DNA from: CANJBX01 sp041487815
GTDB lineage: Bacteria > Pseudomonadota > Alphaproteobacteria > Rhizobiales > Xanthobacteraceae
DNA: 14,787 nucleotides
Assembly: GCA_041487815.1 (NCBI GenBank)
Contig: JBGPOB010000056.1
Location: forward strand, 1-14,787
Direction: 5' to 3'
Part shown: piece by piece, positions 7,097 to 13,789 of the stretch
Numbering within the stretch: position 1 is the first letter of the stretch
Layout: the number at the start of each line of letters is the position of its first letter
Translations under genes and position numbers: made by a program
Notes under the pieces: model-generated
The model's input: only the letters and a program-made list of their open reading frames with translations
The model's database searches: none
What the model was told of the DNA's origin: nothing

Positions 7097-8380
7097 TCAG
7101 ACCCCGGTCCGCAGCACCGCCCTGCCTGCATAGCGCGCCTGCGCTCCCAGCTCTTCTTCAATGCGCAGGAGCTGGTTGTATTTCGCGGTCCGATCCGAGC
7201 GCGCGAGCGAGCCGGTCTTGATCTGCCCGCAGTTGGTCGCAACCGCGAGGTCGGCGATGGTCGCATCCTCGGTTTCGCCTGACCGGTGCGACATCACGCA
7301 CGCGTAGCCCGCCTTGTGCGCCATCTCGACGGTCGCCATTGTCTCTGTGAGCGTGCCGATCTGGTTCACCTTGACCAGGATCGCGTTGGCGACACCCCGC
7401 TTGATGCCGTCGGCGAGGCGCTTCACGTTGGTCACGAACACGTCGTCGCCGACAAGCTGACACTTTTTTCCGATGAGGTCGGTCAGCGCCTTCCAGCCGT
7501 CCCAATCGTCCTCCGCCATGCCGTCCTCGATCGACACGATCGGATAGCGCGCGACGAGGTCGGCAAGGTACTTGGCCTGCTGGTCGCGCGAACGCTTTTT
7601 TCCCTCGCCTTCATAGGCGTAGACGCCATCCTTGTAGAATTCAGTTGCGGCGCAATCGAGCGCCAGCGCGATGTCCTGGCCCAGCTTGTAGCCGGTCGTC
7701 TCGACGGCCTTCATCACGAAGCCCAGCGCCGCGTCCGCCGACGGCAGGTTGGGTGCAAAGCCACCTTCGTCACCGACATTGGTGTTGTGGCCGGCGTCCT
7801 TGAGCGCCTTCTTGAGCGTCTGGAACACCTCGGCGCCCATGCGCAGTCCTTCGGCGAACGTCGGCGCGCCGACCGGCATGATCATGAATTCCTGAAAATC
7901 GATCGGATTGTCGGCATGAACGCCGCCGTTGAGAATGTTCATCATCGGCACCGGCAACAGCCGCGCCGGCGTGCCGCCAATGTAGCGGTAGAGCGGCATG
8001 GCGCCGGCGGCCGCCGCGGCTTTCGCAACGGCAAGCGAGACGCCGAGAATCGCATTGGCGCCAAGCCGGCCCTTGTTGGGCGTGCCGTCGAGCGCGATCA
8101 TGGTTTCATCGATCTTGGCCTGCGCCTCCGCGTCCATGCCGCCGACGGCGTCAAAAATTTCACCGTTGATCGCGTTGATGGCGTTGCGCACGCCTTTGCC
8201 GGAATAGCGCTTGGCGTCGCCATCGCGCAATTCCACCGCCTCGTGTGTGCCCGTGGACGCGCCCGACGGCACCGCGGCGCGGCCGCGTGCGCCGTCCTCC
8301 AGCACGACGTCAACCTCGACGGTCGGATTGCCGCGGCTGTCGAGAATTTCACGGCCGATGATATCGACGATGGCGGTCAT
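7097..8380 (-). CDS. eno: Enolase
   Basis: Interconverts 2-phosphoglycerate and phosphoenolpyruvate in glycolysis/gluconeogenesis; a cytoplasmic, Mg-dependent dimer. At 427 residues it is full length. Family signatures are present throughout: the N-terminal substrate loop region SGASTGTHEA, NVGDEGGFAPNL with the catalytic Glu region, SIEDGMAEDDWDGW and VGDDVFVTN with metal ligands, and the C-terminal signature KVNQIGTLTET followed by MSHRSGETEDATIADLAVA. The ATG at 8378-8380 is preceded by a GGGAG ribosome site. It diverges from queF across a 121-base gap. ftsB-like and the pdh operon follow in the same direction. Its product PEP is used by KdsA, encoded nearby, and is the precursor of pyruvate for PDH. 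Confidence 0.98.
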   Translation of the reverse strand: MTAIVDIIGREILDSRGNPTVEVDVVLEDGARGRAAVPSGASTGTHEAVELRDGDAKRYSGKGVRNAINAINGEIFDAVGGMDAEAQAKIDETMIALDGTPNKGRLGANAILGVSLAVAKAAAAAGAMPLYRYIGGTPARLLPVPMMNILNGGVHADNPIDFQEFMIMPVGAPTFAEGLRMGAEVFQTLKKALKDAGHNTNVGDEGGFAPNLPSADAALGFVMKAVETTGYKLGQDIALALDCAATEFYKDGVYAYEGEGKKRSRDQQAKYLADLVARYPIVSIEDGMAEDDWDGWKALTDLIGKKCQLVGDDVFVTNVKRLADGIKRGVANAILVKVNQIGTLTETMATVEMAHKAGYACVMSHRSGETEDATIADLAVATNCGQIKTGSLARSDRTAKYNQLLRIEEELGAQARYAGRAVLRTGV

Positions 8381-8466
8381 GGGCGCTCCCGGGCTTACGG
8401 CTTGCGTGCGCGCCTTCTACAAGACAAGGCCCATACCGCGCAAAGGGGCGGCTGGACCTGCCGGTG

Positions 8467-8489
8467 CGATCGGTTAATTTGGCCGATCG
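8467..8489 (+). promoter_or_regulatory. Perfect stem-loop directly before the queF ribosome site
   Basis: CGATCGG (8467-8473) and CCGATCG (8483-8489) are perfect reverse complements separated by a 9-base AT-rich loop (TTAATTTGG). The right arm abuts the purine-rich ribosome site GGAAAGAG that precedes the queF ATG at 8502. It could be a transcription-factor operator or a structure that modulates translation. I see no preQ1 riboswitch signature around it, so its role is open. Confidence 0.4.
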
Positions 8490-8501
8490 GAAAGAGCGAT
8501 C

Positions 8502-8951
8502 ATGGCCCGCAAAGCGTTGCAACTCGGTCGACCCGTCCGCCTCCCGGCCTCGCCGGCGCAAGCCGTGCTCGATCGCGTGCCCAACCCGCATCCGGACACG
8601 CGTTACGTCGCCCGCTTCACGATGCCGGAGTTCACGACGATCTGCCCGGTGACCGGCCAGCCCGATTTCGCGATCCTGGTGATCGACTATGTGCCGCGGC
8701 GCTGGCTGGTGGAGTCGAAATCGCTGAAGCTTTACCTGAACAGCTTCCGCAACGAGGGCGTATTCCACGAGGACTGCACGGTCGCCATCGGTAAGCGGCT
8801 CGTAAAGTTGCTCAGCCCCCGTTGGCTGCGCATCGGCGGCTATTTTTTTCCGCGCGGAGGCATGCCGATCGACGTATTTTGGCAGGCCGGCAAGCTGCCG
8901 CCCGGCGTGTGGGTGCCCGACCAGGGCGTTGCGCGCTACCGCGGGAGATGA
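8502..8951 (+). CDS. queF: NADPH-dependent 7-cyano-7-deazaguanine (preQ0) reductase
   Basis: Reduces preQ0 to preQ1 with NADPH, a step in making the queuosine tRNA modification; a cytoplasmic, T-fold family enzyme. At 149 residues this is the short, unimodular QueF type. It shows the nucleophilic cysteine in FTTICPVTGQPDF (Cys48) with the general acid Asp55 seven residues later, the same spacing as in the characterised Bacillus enzyme. The QueF signature ESKSLKLYLNSFRNEGVFHED that follows contacts substrate and cofactor. It is the only plus-strand gene in this part of the window, lying between eno (divergent) and the MFS gene (convergent, overlapping the last 16 bases). No other que genes are adjacent, so it is not in a visible queuosine operon. 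Confidence 0.96.
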   Translation: MARKALQLGRPVRLPASPAQAVLDRVPNPHPDTRYVARFTMPEFTTICPVTGQPDFAILVIDYVPRRWLVESKSLKLYLNSFRNEGVFHEDCTVAIGKRLVKLLSPRWLRIGGYFFPRGGMPIDVFWQAGKLPPGVWVPDQGVARYRGR

Positions 8952-10150
8952 CGTAGAAAGCGCGCACAGACGAGGCCGGTTGCGATCAGGACGCAGCCGC
9001 CGAAAATCAGCGGCAATGCCGTGCCCAATTCGGCGAAACCAGCGCGGTAATAGATCGGTCCAATCGATTGGCCAAGAAAGAAAAATGTCGAATGGATCGC
9101 CGCCGCCGTGCCGCGCGCCGACGGCACCAGCTCGGTCACGAAAATCTGGATCACCCCATGCAGCAGATAGAATGACAGGCCGAATACCAGAAAAATTGCA
9201 ATTTGGGCCTGCCACGCCGGTGTCAACGCCATCAGCATCAACCCGAGGCCCATCAGGCTTCCGCCGAGGATCATGAGCCGCTGCTGGCCCAGCTGCCGCA
9301 ACAGCAGCGCGATCACAAATGAATAGAGGATGCCGCCGACGCCAAAGCCGCCGATGACGAGGCCGGAAACCGTGCCGCTGGTTTGCCCTGCATCGTGCAG
9401 GAGCGGCGCCACATAGGGAAACAACCCGAACAAGAAGGCGCCTTCAATCAGCACCGCGCCGAAGCAGAACTTGGCCAGCGGATTGGCGAAAATTGCGCGA
9501 TAGCTTGCGGGAATGGCGCGCAGATCGACCGTCATCGGCGGCTTACCCCCGGGACCGCCGAAGCCGACGAAGGCCGCAATCATCGCCATCGCCGCGAAGC
9601 CGCCGTTGACGATGAATACGCCGCGCCAGCCGAACAGGTCGGACACAATCCCTGCCGCCGACGCGCCAAGCAGTTGCCCGAGCATCGCGGCGGCCAGCAG
9701 CCGGCTGATCGCCACCTGCCGCTCGTTGACCGGCACGACCTGCGCCACCAGCGCCATTGAAATTGGAAACAGTCCGCCGGAGACCATGCCAGCCACGATG
9801 CGCGTCGCCGTCAGTGTTGCGAGGTTGGGCGCGAATGCGCCGGCAAAAGTCGCGAAGGTGACCAGCACCAGGCACGCGAACATCATTCGCGTCTTGCCGA
9901 ACACATCAGCCGCGGCGCCGAGTACCGGCTGGATCAGCGCATAGGGCAGCGCGAAGGCGGTCGCAAGCAGCGCGACCGTGGTGGCCGGCTGGTGTAGGTC
10001 CTCGGCAATCTGCGGAATGATCGGATCGATGGCACGGAAGAACAGACTGGTCGAGAATACGGCGAGCCAAATCGTCGTCTGGATGCGTTGCGGCGACAGC
10101 CGCACGGCCGGCGGCGATGGATCGGGGCGAGGAGCCGGAGCCTCGCTCAT
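8936..10150 (-). CDS. Major facilitator superfamily transporter
   Basis: 404-residue integral inner-membrane protein with about 12 hydrophobic spans in two halves joined by a central cytoplasmic loop (FGGPGGKPPMTVDLRAIP region). The MFS motif A region between spans 2 and 3 appears as GAAADVFGKTRM. The fold and length fit the AraJ/DHA1-type efflux branch, but the substrate cannot be inferred. The N-terminus is a Pro-rich tail (MSEAPAPRPDPSPPA) before span 1. The start ATG (10148-10150) overlaps the kdsA stop in an ATGA arrangement, implying translational coupling. The frame is open further upstream inside kdsA, but that part is out-of-frame shadow sequence. The 3' end overlaps queF tail-to-tail by 16 bases. 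Confidence 0.9.
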   Translation of the reverse strand: MSEAPAPRPDPSPPAVRLSPQRIQTTIWLAVFSTSLFFRAIDPIIPQIAEDLHQPATTVALLATAFALPYALIQPVLGAAADVFGKTRMMFACLVLVTFATFAGAFAPNLATLTATRIVAGMVSGGLFPISMALVAQVVPVNERQVAISRLLAAAMLGQLLGASAAGIVSDLFGWRGVFIVNGGFAAMAMIAAFVGFGGPGGKPPMTVDLRAIPASYRAIFANPLAKFCFGAVLIEGAFLFGLFPYVAPLLHDAGQTSGTVSGLVIGGFGVGGILYSFVIALLLRQLGQQRLMILGGSLMGLGLMLMALTPAWQAQIAIFLVFGLSFYLLHGVIQIFVTELVPSARGTAAAIHSTFFFLGQSIGPIYYRAGFAELGTALPLIFGGCVLIATGLVCARFLRHLPR

Positions 10151-11010
10151 GCAGCTCCAGATGCGGCCTTGGCGATTGTGTCGAGCGCCATCAGCACGCG
10201 CAGCAGCGCTTCCAGTTCCTTCAGCGGCACCATGTTGGGTCCGTCGGAGGGCGCCTTGTCGGGATCCTGGTGCGTTTCGATGAACACGCCCGCGACGCCG
10301 ACCGCAACCGCGGCGCGCGCCAGCACCGGCACGAACGCGCGCTCGCCGCCGGAAGAAGTCCCCTGCCCGCCCGGCTGCTGCACCGAATGGGTGGCATCGA
10401 AGATCACCGGCGCGCCGGTCGTGCGCGCCAGGATCGGCAGCGCACGCATGTCGGATACCAGCGTGTTGTAGCCGAACGAGACGCCGCGTTCGGTGACGAG
10501 CACGTTGCGATTGCCGGCGCCGGTGATCTTGGCGACGACGTTCGCCATGTCCCAGGGCGCCAGGAACTGGCCCTTCTTGACGTTGACCACGCGCCCCGTT
10601 TTTGCCGCAGCGACGAGCAAGTCGGTCTGCCGGCAAAGGAACGCCGGAATTTGCAGCACGTCGACGGCTTGCGCGACGCGCGCGCAATGTTCGATCTCGT
10701 GCACGTCGGTGATGACCGGCACGCCGATTTTTTCGCGCACTTCGGCGAAGATTGGCAGCGCACCATCAAGCCCGATGCCGCGCGCGCTCTTGGCGCTGGT
10801 GCGATTGGCCTTGTCGAACGAGGTCTTGTAGACGAGACCAATTCCCAGCCGCTGCGCGATTTCCTTCAGCGCTAGCGCCATCTCCAGCGCGTGCGCCCGG
10901 CTCTCCAGCGCGCACGGTCCCGCGATCAAGGCCAACGGCAGCGCGTTGCCGAAGCGGGCGTCGCCGATTGCAACGACCGGGTTTGGCGGAGGTTCGATGC
11001 GTATAGTCAC
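10147..11010 (-). CDS. kdsA: 3-deoxy-D-manno-octulosonate 8-phosphate synthase (KDO-8-P synthase), metal-dependent type
   Basis: Condenses PEP with arabinose 5-phosphate to make KDO-8-phosphate for the lipopolysaccharide inner core; a cytoplasmic TIM-barrel enzyme of 287 residues. Signatures include IAGPCALES, KTSFDKANR, ITDVHE, VNVKKGQFLAPWDM and FDATHSVQ. Cys33 (in AGPCALES), His208, Glu245 and Asp256 have almost exactly the spacing of the four metal ligands of the Aquifex enzyme; E. coli KdsA has Asn at the Cys position. This copy is therefore predicted to be metal-dependent. The start is GTG (11008-11010); the ATG just upstream is out of frame. The MFS gene follows with an ATGA overlap. 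In many relatives kdsA is close to eno; here queF and the MFS gene lie between. Confidence 0.96.
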   Translation of the reverse strand: MTIRIEPPPNPVVAIGDARFGNALPLALIAGPCALESRAHALEMALALKEIAQRLGIGLVYKTSFDKANRTSAKSARGIGLDGALPIFAEVREKIGVPVITDVHEIEHCARVAQAVDVLQIPAFLCRQTDLLVAAAKTGRVVNVKKGQFLAPWDMANVVAKITGAGNRNVLVTERGVSFGYNTLVSDMRALPILARTTGAPVIFDATHSVQQPGGQGTSSGGERAFVPVLARAAVAVGVAGVFIETHQDPDKAPSDGPNMVPLKELEALLRVLMALDTIAKAASGAA

Positions 11011-11065
11011 GGCTGTATTCTCATGCGTAGTGTGCGATTTTGTTGTGCGCGATGGCTAGGCTACA

Positions 11066-11190
11066 GTCGTCATGGTCGGGCTTGTCCCGGCCATCTCGCT
11101 TAGGGAAGCACATTGCCTCCTGGTCGGGATCGCCGGGACAAGTTTACACTCGGGCCCGCCCAAGGCGGGACCCGGGTGCCCAGCGATGAT
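11066..11190. repeat. Intergenic palindromic repeat element upstream of kdsA
   Basis: The element contains the perfect inverted pair CTTGTCCCGG (11081-11090) and CCGGGACAAG (11133-11142). A second hairpin, CCCGCC (11155-11160), CAA loop, GGCGGG (11164-11169), is extended by imperfect flanking CGGG/CCCG. The flanks GTCGTCATGG at the left and GCGATGAT at the right complete the look of the 'GTCATGGCCGGGCTTGTCCCGGCC' dispersed repeats I recall from Rhizobiales genomes. It fills most of the 263-base space between kdsA and the NIPSNAP gene. No gene is supported here; a spurious frame starting MVGLVPAIS is a translation of the repeat itself. Confidence 0.6.
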
Positions 11191-11273
11191 AAATTCAGTG
11201 TATCAAGTCAAACCAATCACGCGCTATCGACCATGGCGGGCGATCCCGGCCGGGTCAACGGGCAGCGGAGCAA

Positions 11274-11600
11274 CTACTTCACCGCCGAAAAAGCCGTTGG
11301 CTCGAGAAATTGCGTCGACACGCTGGCCACGATCGGCCCGTCGCGTTCGGTCTCTGCGCGCTTGGCGATCCATTCCGGATCGGTCGCAAACGCCGTCCAC
11401 TTCTTCTCACGCTCGGCGAGAGAATCCCATGCCAGCAGGTAGAACAGGTTTTGGTTCGACTCCCCAATCAGCGTGGTCCAGAACCCGGCCTGCCGAATGC
11501 CGTGTTTTTTGAACAGTTCGAGCGTGATCGTCTCAAATCGCTTCAGCAGCGCCGGCATGCGGTTCGGCATGCAGTTGTAGATGCGCAATTCATGGATCAT
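11274..11600 (-). CDS. NIPSNAP-family protein
   Basis: 108-residue soluble protein matching the NIPSNAP ferredoxin-like fold: an N-terminal beta strand with the typical ELRIYNC start, a helix with RFETITLELFKKHGI, then GFWTTLIGESNQNLFYLLAWDSLAEREKKWTAF, whose 'LLAWDSLAEREKKW' part is characteristic of the family. Length is normal for the one-domain bacterial form. Bacterial NIPSNAP proteins are often found beside catabolic enzymes, but their biochemical role is mostly unknown. The ATG has a GGAG site about 9 bases upstream. Its neighbours are a repeat-filled spacer downstream and a 223-base divergent gap to the small charged ORF upstream, so it looks monocistronic. Confidence 0.88.
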   Translation of the reverse strand: MIHELRIYNCMPNRMPALLKRFETITLELFKKHGIRQAGFWTTLIGESNQNLFYLLAWDSLAEREKKWTAFATDPEWIAKRAETERDGPIVASVSTQFLEPTAFSAVK

Positions 11601-11812
11601 GGCCCAATCTCCGCGTGGTGCCGAGCCGTAAGCGTAGCGAACATCGGACGGTCACGGCAACGGCATCGACTGCGCCGGTCTTCGCGATTTTACCGGCAAC
11701 AATTTCACGACTTGTTGGGCACCGTGGTAATCCTTTGTCATGGGATCCCGCGAGCGCAGCTAAGATTTCGGTGACGCTCCATTCGCCGTCGAGACGGACG
11801 TCCCGCCATGTT

Positions 11813-11819
11813 AAGGAGG
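11813..11819 (+). promoter_or_regulatory. Near-perfect Shine-Dalgarno before the small charged ORF
   Basis: AAGGAGG, fully complementary to the anti-Shine-Dalgarno core, lies four bases before the ATG at 11824. It is among the strongest ribosome sites in the window and is the main reason for calling the short ORF that follows. Confidence 0.75.
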
Positions 11820-11823
11820 CTCA

Positions 11824-12000
11824 ATGACCAGCAAATCAAGAACAGGCCAGCGTCGGGATAAACACCCGCCGTCGCCAGATTCAGCCAACAAGAAGCGCAA
11901 GAAGGCCGAGCGGGTCGAAAAGGAGAAGTATCAAGTCAGGCTGCAAGGGGCGCAGCGCCGCGAGGCGCAGGACAAGATGCGCCGGCCGACGGATGACTAG
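11824..12000 (+). CDS. Small, highly charged hypothetical protein (58 residues)
   Basis: Function unknown; I do not recognise a family. It translates to 58 residues beginning MTSKSRTGQRRDKHPPSP and containing NKKRKKAERVEKEKYQ and a final KMRRPTDD before TAG 11998-12000. About 40 percent of residues are charged, mostly K and R with interspersed E. There is no hydrophobic segment and no cysteine. The C-terminal two thirds could form an alpha helix or short coiled coil; the first third is Pro/Ser-rich and probably disordered. The case for a real gene rests on AAGGAGG at an acceptable distance, a clean in-frame stop, and a perfect hairpin beginning on the stop codon. It is divergent from the NIPSNAP gene. 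A nucleic-acid-binding or chaperone-like role is only a guess from composition. Confidence 0.6.
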   Translation: MTSKSRTGQRRDKHPPSPDSANKKRKKAERVEKEKYQVRLQGAQRREAQDKMRRPTDD

Positions 12001-12021
12001 CTGTGGAGCCTCAACAGCTAG
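11997..12021 (+). terminator. Hairpin overlapping the stop codon of the small charged ORF
   Basis: CTAGCTGT (11997-12004) and ACAGCTAG (12014-12021) are perfect 8-base reverse complements around a 9-base loop, with internal GAG/CTC pairing potential. The left arm includes the TAG stop. There is no clear U-tract after it (AGCGGACTTT follows), so it is at best an atypical terminator or an mRNA 3'-end stabiliser. Confidence 0.4.
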
Positions 12022-12075
12022 AGCGGACTTTGGCGGTCAGCGCCAGCGTGACCCCGCGCACAAGTTTCATGGACC

Positions 12076-12110
12076 GCGATGCTGCATCGCAATATTTTTA
12101 TGCGATGCAG
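12076..12110 (+). promoter_or_regulatory. Two mutually exclusive hairpins upstream of the secreted protein gene
   Basis: The hexamer GCGATG occurs at 12076-12081 and 12102-12107, flanking its complement CATCGC at 12085-12090. The first pair makes a 6-bp stem with a 3-base loop. The second extends to a perfect 9-bp stem, CTGCATCGC (12082-12090) with GCGATGCAG (12102-12110), around an 11-base AT-rich loop. The two cannot form together. A TATACT −10-like hexamer (12125-12130) follows 14 bases later, so the right arm sits where a −35 element would be. An operator or an RNA switch are both possible. Confidence 0.35.
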
Positions 12111-12124
12111 TACTACGGTTGCGA

Positions 12125-12130
12125 TATACT
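12125..12130 (+). promoter_or_regulatory. Candidate -10 element for the secreted small protein
   Basis: TATACT matches five of six bases of the sigma-70 −10 consensus and lies in a local AT-rich stretch 114 bases before the gene start. No convincing −35 hexamer is visible at 16-18 bases upstream, where the palindrome arm lies. Low confidence. Confidence 0.25.
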
Positions 12131-12243
12131 TATTTACGGCCCTGAGTCGGTCACCGCGACCTCGTGGAACCGCCGACCATGAACCCAAGGAGTTGATTGC
12201 ACAGAAGTAAGCGTCGCCGCCGGGATCAACGAGGGACCTTCCC

Positions 12244-12558
12244 ATGATTGAGTGGCTCGCGCGCCTACAACTCATTCTTGTCCTTGCCGTCGTCGCGCTC
12301 ATTCCCGCGTCGGCCCATGACAGTTGGATTTCCCGCGGCGGCCTCCGCAACGGCGCCGGCGAATGGTGCTGCGGCGAAGGCGATTGTTTTGTTGTCCCCA
12401 CCAACCAGGTGGGCATCAGCGCTGCCGGGTACCGGCTGTTCAACGCGGAAATCGTTCCGTTCAGCGAGGCACAACCGTCGCCCGATGGCGCATTTTGGCG
12501 TTGCAAACGCCCCGACGGGACGCGGCGTTGCTTCTTCGCTCCGCCACCCAGCAATTAA
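12244..12558 (+). CDS. Secreted small hypothetical protein with conserved cysteines
   Basis: 104 residues. The N-terminus is a classic Sec signal peptide (MIEWLARLQLILVLAVVALI, then PASAH with likely cleavage after ASA), giving a mature periplasmic protein of about 80 residues. The mature part begins HDSWISRGG and has four cysteines or more: a vicinal pair with a third nearby (EWCCGEGDCFVVP), and two near the end (WRCKRPDGTRRCFFAPPP). I recall similar HDxWI...CCG..DC...WRCKRPDG.RRCFF proteins as conserved hypotheticals in Bradyrhizobium relatives; their function is unknown. The odd cysteine number (five) leaves at least one unpaired or metal-binding residue. A GAGGGA purine stretch precedes the ATG by about 9 bases. 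It is flanked by a structured 243-base spacer upstream and a 145-base spacer downstream with no gene. Confidence 0.82.
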   Translation: MIEWLARLQLILVLAVVALIPASAHDSWISRGGLRNGAGEWCCGEGDCFVVPTNQVGISAAGYRLFNAEIVPFSEAQPSPDGAFWRCKRPDGTRRCFFAPPPSN

Positions 12559-12691
12559 ATTCGGCGCATCGGCGGGCGAACCAAATTGAGCGGAACGTTT
12601 CGAACCCAACGGACGCGCGCCCAATGCGCTGCGCCTTGACCCTCGGCGACACGCCGCCGACACTCGCGCGCATCCGCTAATAAATTTTCCC

Positions 12692-12697
12692 GAGGGA
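12692..12697 (+). promoter_or_regulatory. Ribosome binding site that decides the dehydrogenase start
   Basis: GAGGGA touches the first in-frame ATG (12698), too close to serve it, but lies at a proper six-base spacing from the second ATG (12704). The second ATG is therefore the better start, giving MPNPKVLIY. Confidence 0.7.
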
Positions 12698-12703
12698 ATG
12701 CTA

Positions 12704-13771
12704 ATGCCAAATCCGAAAGTGCTGATCTATGCCCAACGCGACGAGCCGAAAGCAATCACCGACGCGCTGCGCAACGCCGGCTGCGAGGTCGCGCTTGGCG
12801 ACAATGCATGGCAGAAGCCCGGCGCCGATTACCGCGGTGCGTTCGTCGCTGCGGCGCGCGACGCGGTTGCCTTGATGGGCATGTACAGCCGGGCGATGCC
12901 GCTCGACCGCGCGGCACTGGAGGCCTGTCAGCGGCTTCGCGTCGTCGCGAAATATACCGCCGGGGTCGACGATATCGACACCGACGCCGCTACAGAACTC
13001 GGCATCATGGTGTGTCACGCGCCGACGGAAGCCAATTGCTTCGGCGTCGCCGAAGCCACCATCGCCATGATCCTGGCCTTGCTCAAGCGCGTGCGCGAGC
13101 GCGACGCCGATGTGCGCGCCGGCAACTGGCGCGGGTCCGATATGGTGTCGGTCTATCTCGGCGCCCGCCAATCGGATGACCGGCCTGGCCTTACCGTCGG
13201 CGTGGTCGGCCTTGGCCGCATCGGCACGCGGGTTGTCGATCTTCTGGCGCCCTGGCGATTGCGGATCATCGCGCACGATCCCTACATCGAGCCGGGCCGT
13301 TTCCTGCTCGCGGGCATCAAGGCCGTCGATTACGAAACGCTGTTGCGGCAGTCGGATATCGTGACCTTCCACACGCCGCTGACCAAGGAAACCCGCAATA
13401 TGCTGGGCGAGCGCGAGCTGGCGATGATGAAATCGACAGCGATCCTGATCAACGCGGCGCGCGGCGGCCTGATTGACGAGGATGCGCTGGCGCGCGCGCT
13501 TGCCGCCGGCAAGCTGCGCGCCGCCGCGATTGACGCGTTCGCCGAGGAGCCGCTTCCGATGAGTTCACCGCTGCGCAAACTCGGCGACAAGGTGATGCTG
13601 TCGCCGCATTCGGCGTCGTTCAACGAGGACGCGCAGCTTGGTCCGGGCATCGAATGGGCGACGCGCTCGGTGATTGCCGCGCTGGCCGGCAATGTGCCCG
13701 ACAACGTCTTCAACCGCGAAGTCATCCCGCGCTGGAAAGAGAAATTCGGCGGCGCCAGCGTGATGGGTTGA
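12704..13771 (+). CDS. D-isomer-specific 2-hydroxyacid dehydrogenase
   Basis: NAD(P)-dependent reductase/dehydrogenase of the D-2-hydroxyacid family, 355 residues. An N-terminal substrate-binding half (KVLIYAQRDEPKAITDALR; YTAGVDDIDTDAATELGI, with the family 'GVD.ID' region) is followed by the cofactor-binding Rossmann domain with the GLGRIG fingerprint (VGVVGLGRIGTRV) and an acidic residue after strand two (AHDPYIEP), which favours NAD. The catalytic triad is visible as Arg in NAARGGLIDEDAL, Glu in DAFAEEPLP and His in LSPHSASFNED. The exact substrate (phosphoglycerate, phosphonate or other hydroxyacid) cannot be told. The amidohydrolase gene begins 18 bases downstream on the same strand, so the two are likely co-transcribed and may act in one degradation pathway. 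The start is decided by the GAGGGA site; the frame allows two more residues upstream. Confidence 0.9.
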   Translation: MPNPKVLIYAQRDEPKAITDALRNAGCEVALGDNAWQKPGADYRGAFVAAARDAVALMGMYSRAMPLDRAALEACQRLRVVAKYTAGVDDIDTDAATELGIMVCHAPTEANCFGVAEATIAMILALLKRVRERDADVRAGNWRGSDMVSVYLGARQSDDRPGLTVGVVGLGRIGTRVVDLLAPWRLRIIAHDPYIEPGRFLLAGIKAVDYETLLRQSDIVTFHTPLTKETRNMLGERELAMMKSTAILINAARGGLIDEDALARALAAGKLRAAAIDAFAEEPLPMSSPLRKLGDKVMLSPHSASFNEDAQLGPGIEWATRSVIAALAGNVPDNVFNREVIPRWKEKFGGASVMG

Positions 13772-13789
13772 CGCGGGCTTGCGGCCGCG

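Noticed and set aside
8381..8501. Possible preQ1 riboswitch in the queF leader
   Set aside because: The leader has only a simple 7-bp stem and lacks the A-rich tail and pseudoknot layout of known preQ1 aptamers.
7286..8794. 502-codon plus-strand frame across eno and into queF
   Set aside because: It is the antisense of enolase and then out of frame with queF, whose catalytic motifs are in another frame.
10151..10687. Extended N-terminus for the MFS transporter
   Set aside because: The upstream frame is Arg-rich and overlaps kdsA; the ATG in the ATGA overlap gives a normal MFS start.
11072..11512. Plus-strand frame beginning MVGLVPAIS
   Set aside because: Its start is the translation of the palindromic repeat, and the rest is antisense to the NIPSNAP gene.
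12018..12554. 178-codon minus-strand frame opposite the secreted protein
   Set aside because: The plus-strand ORF has a signal peptide and recognisable conserved cysteine motifs; this frame has neither.
12643..12660. TCGGCG/CGCCGA inverted repeat before the dehydrogenase
   Set aside because: Six-base GC-rich stems of this kind arise often by chance in this composition, and there is no U-tract or positional support.
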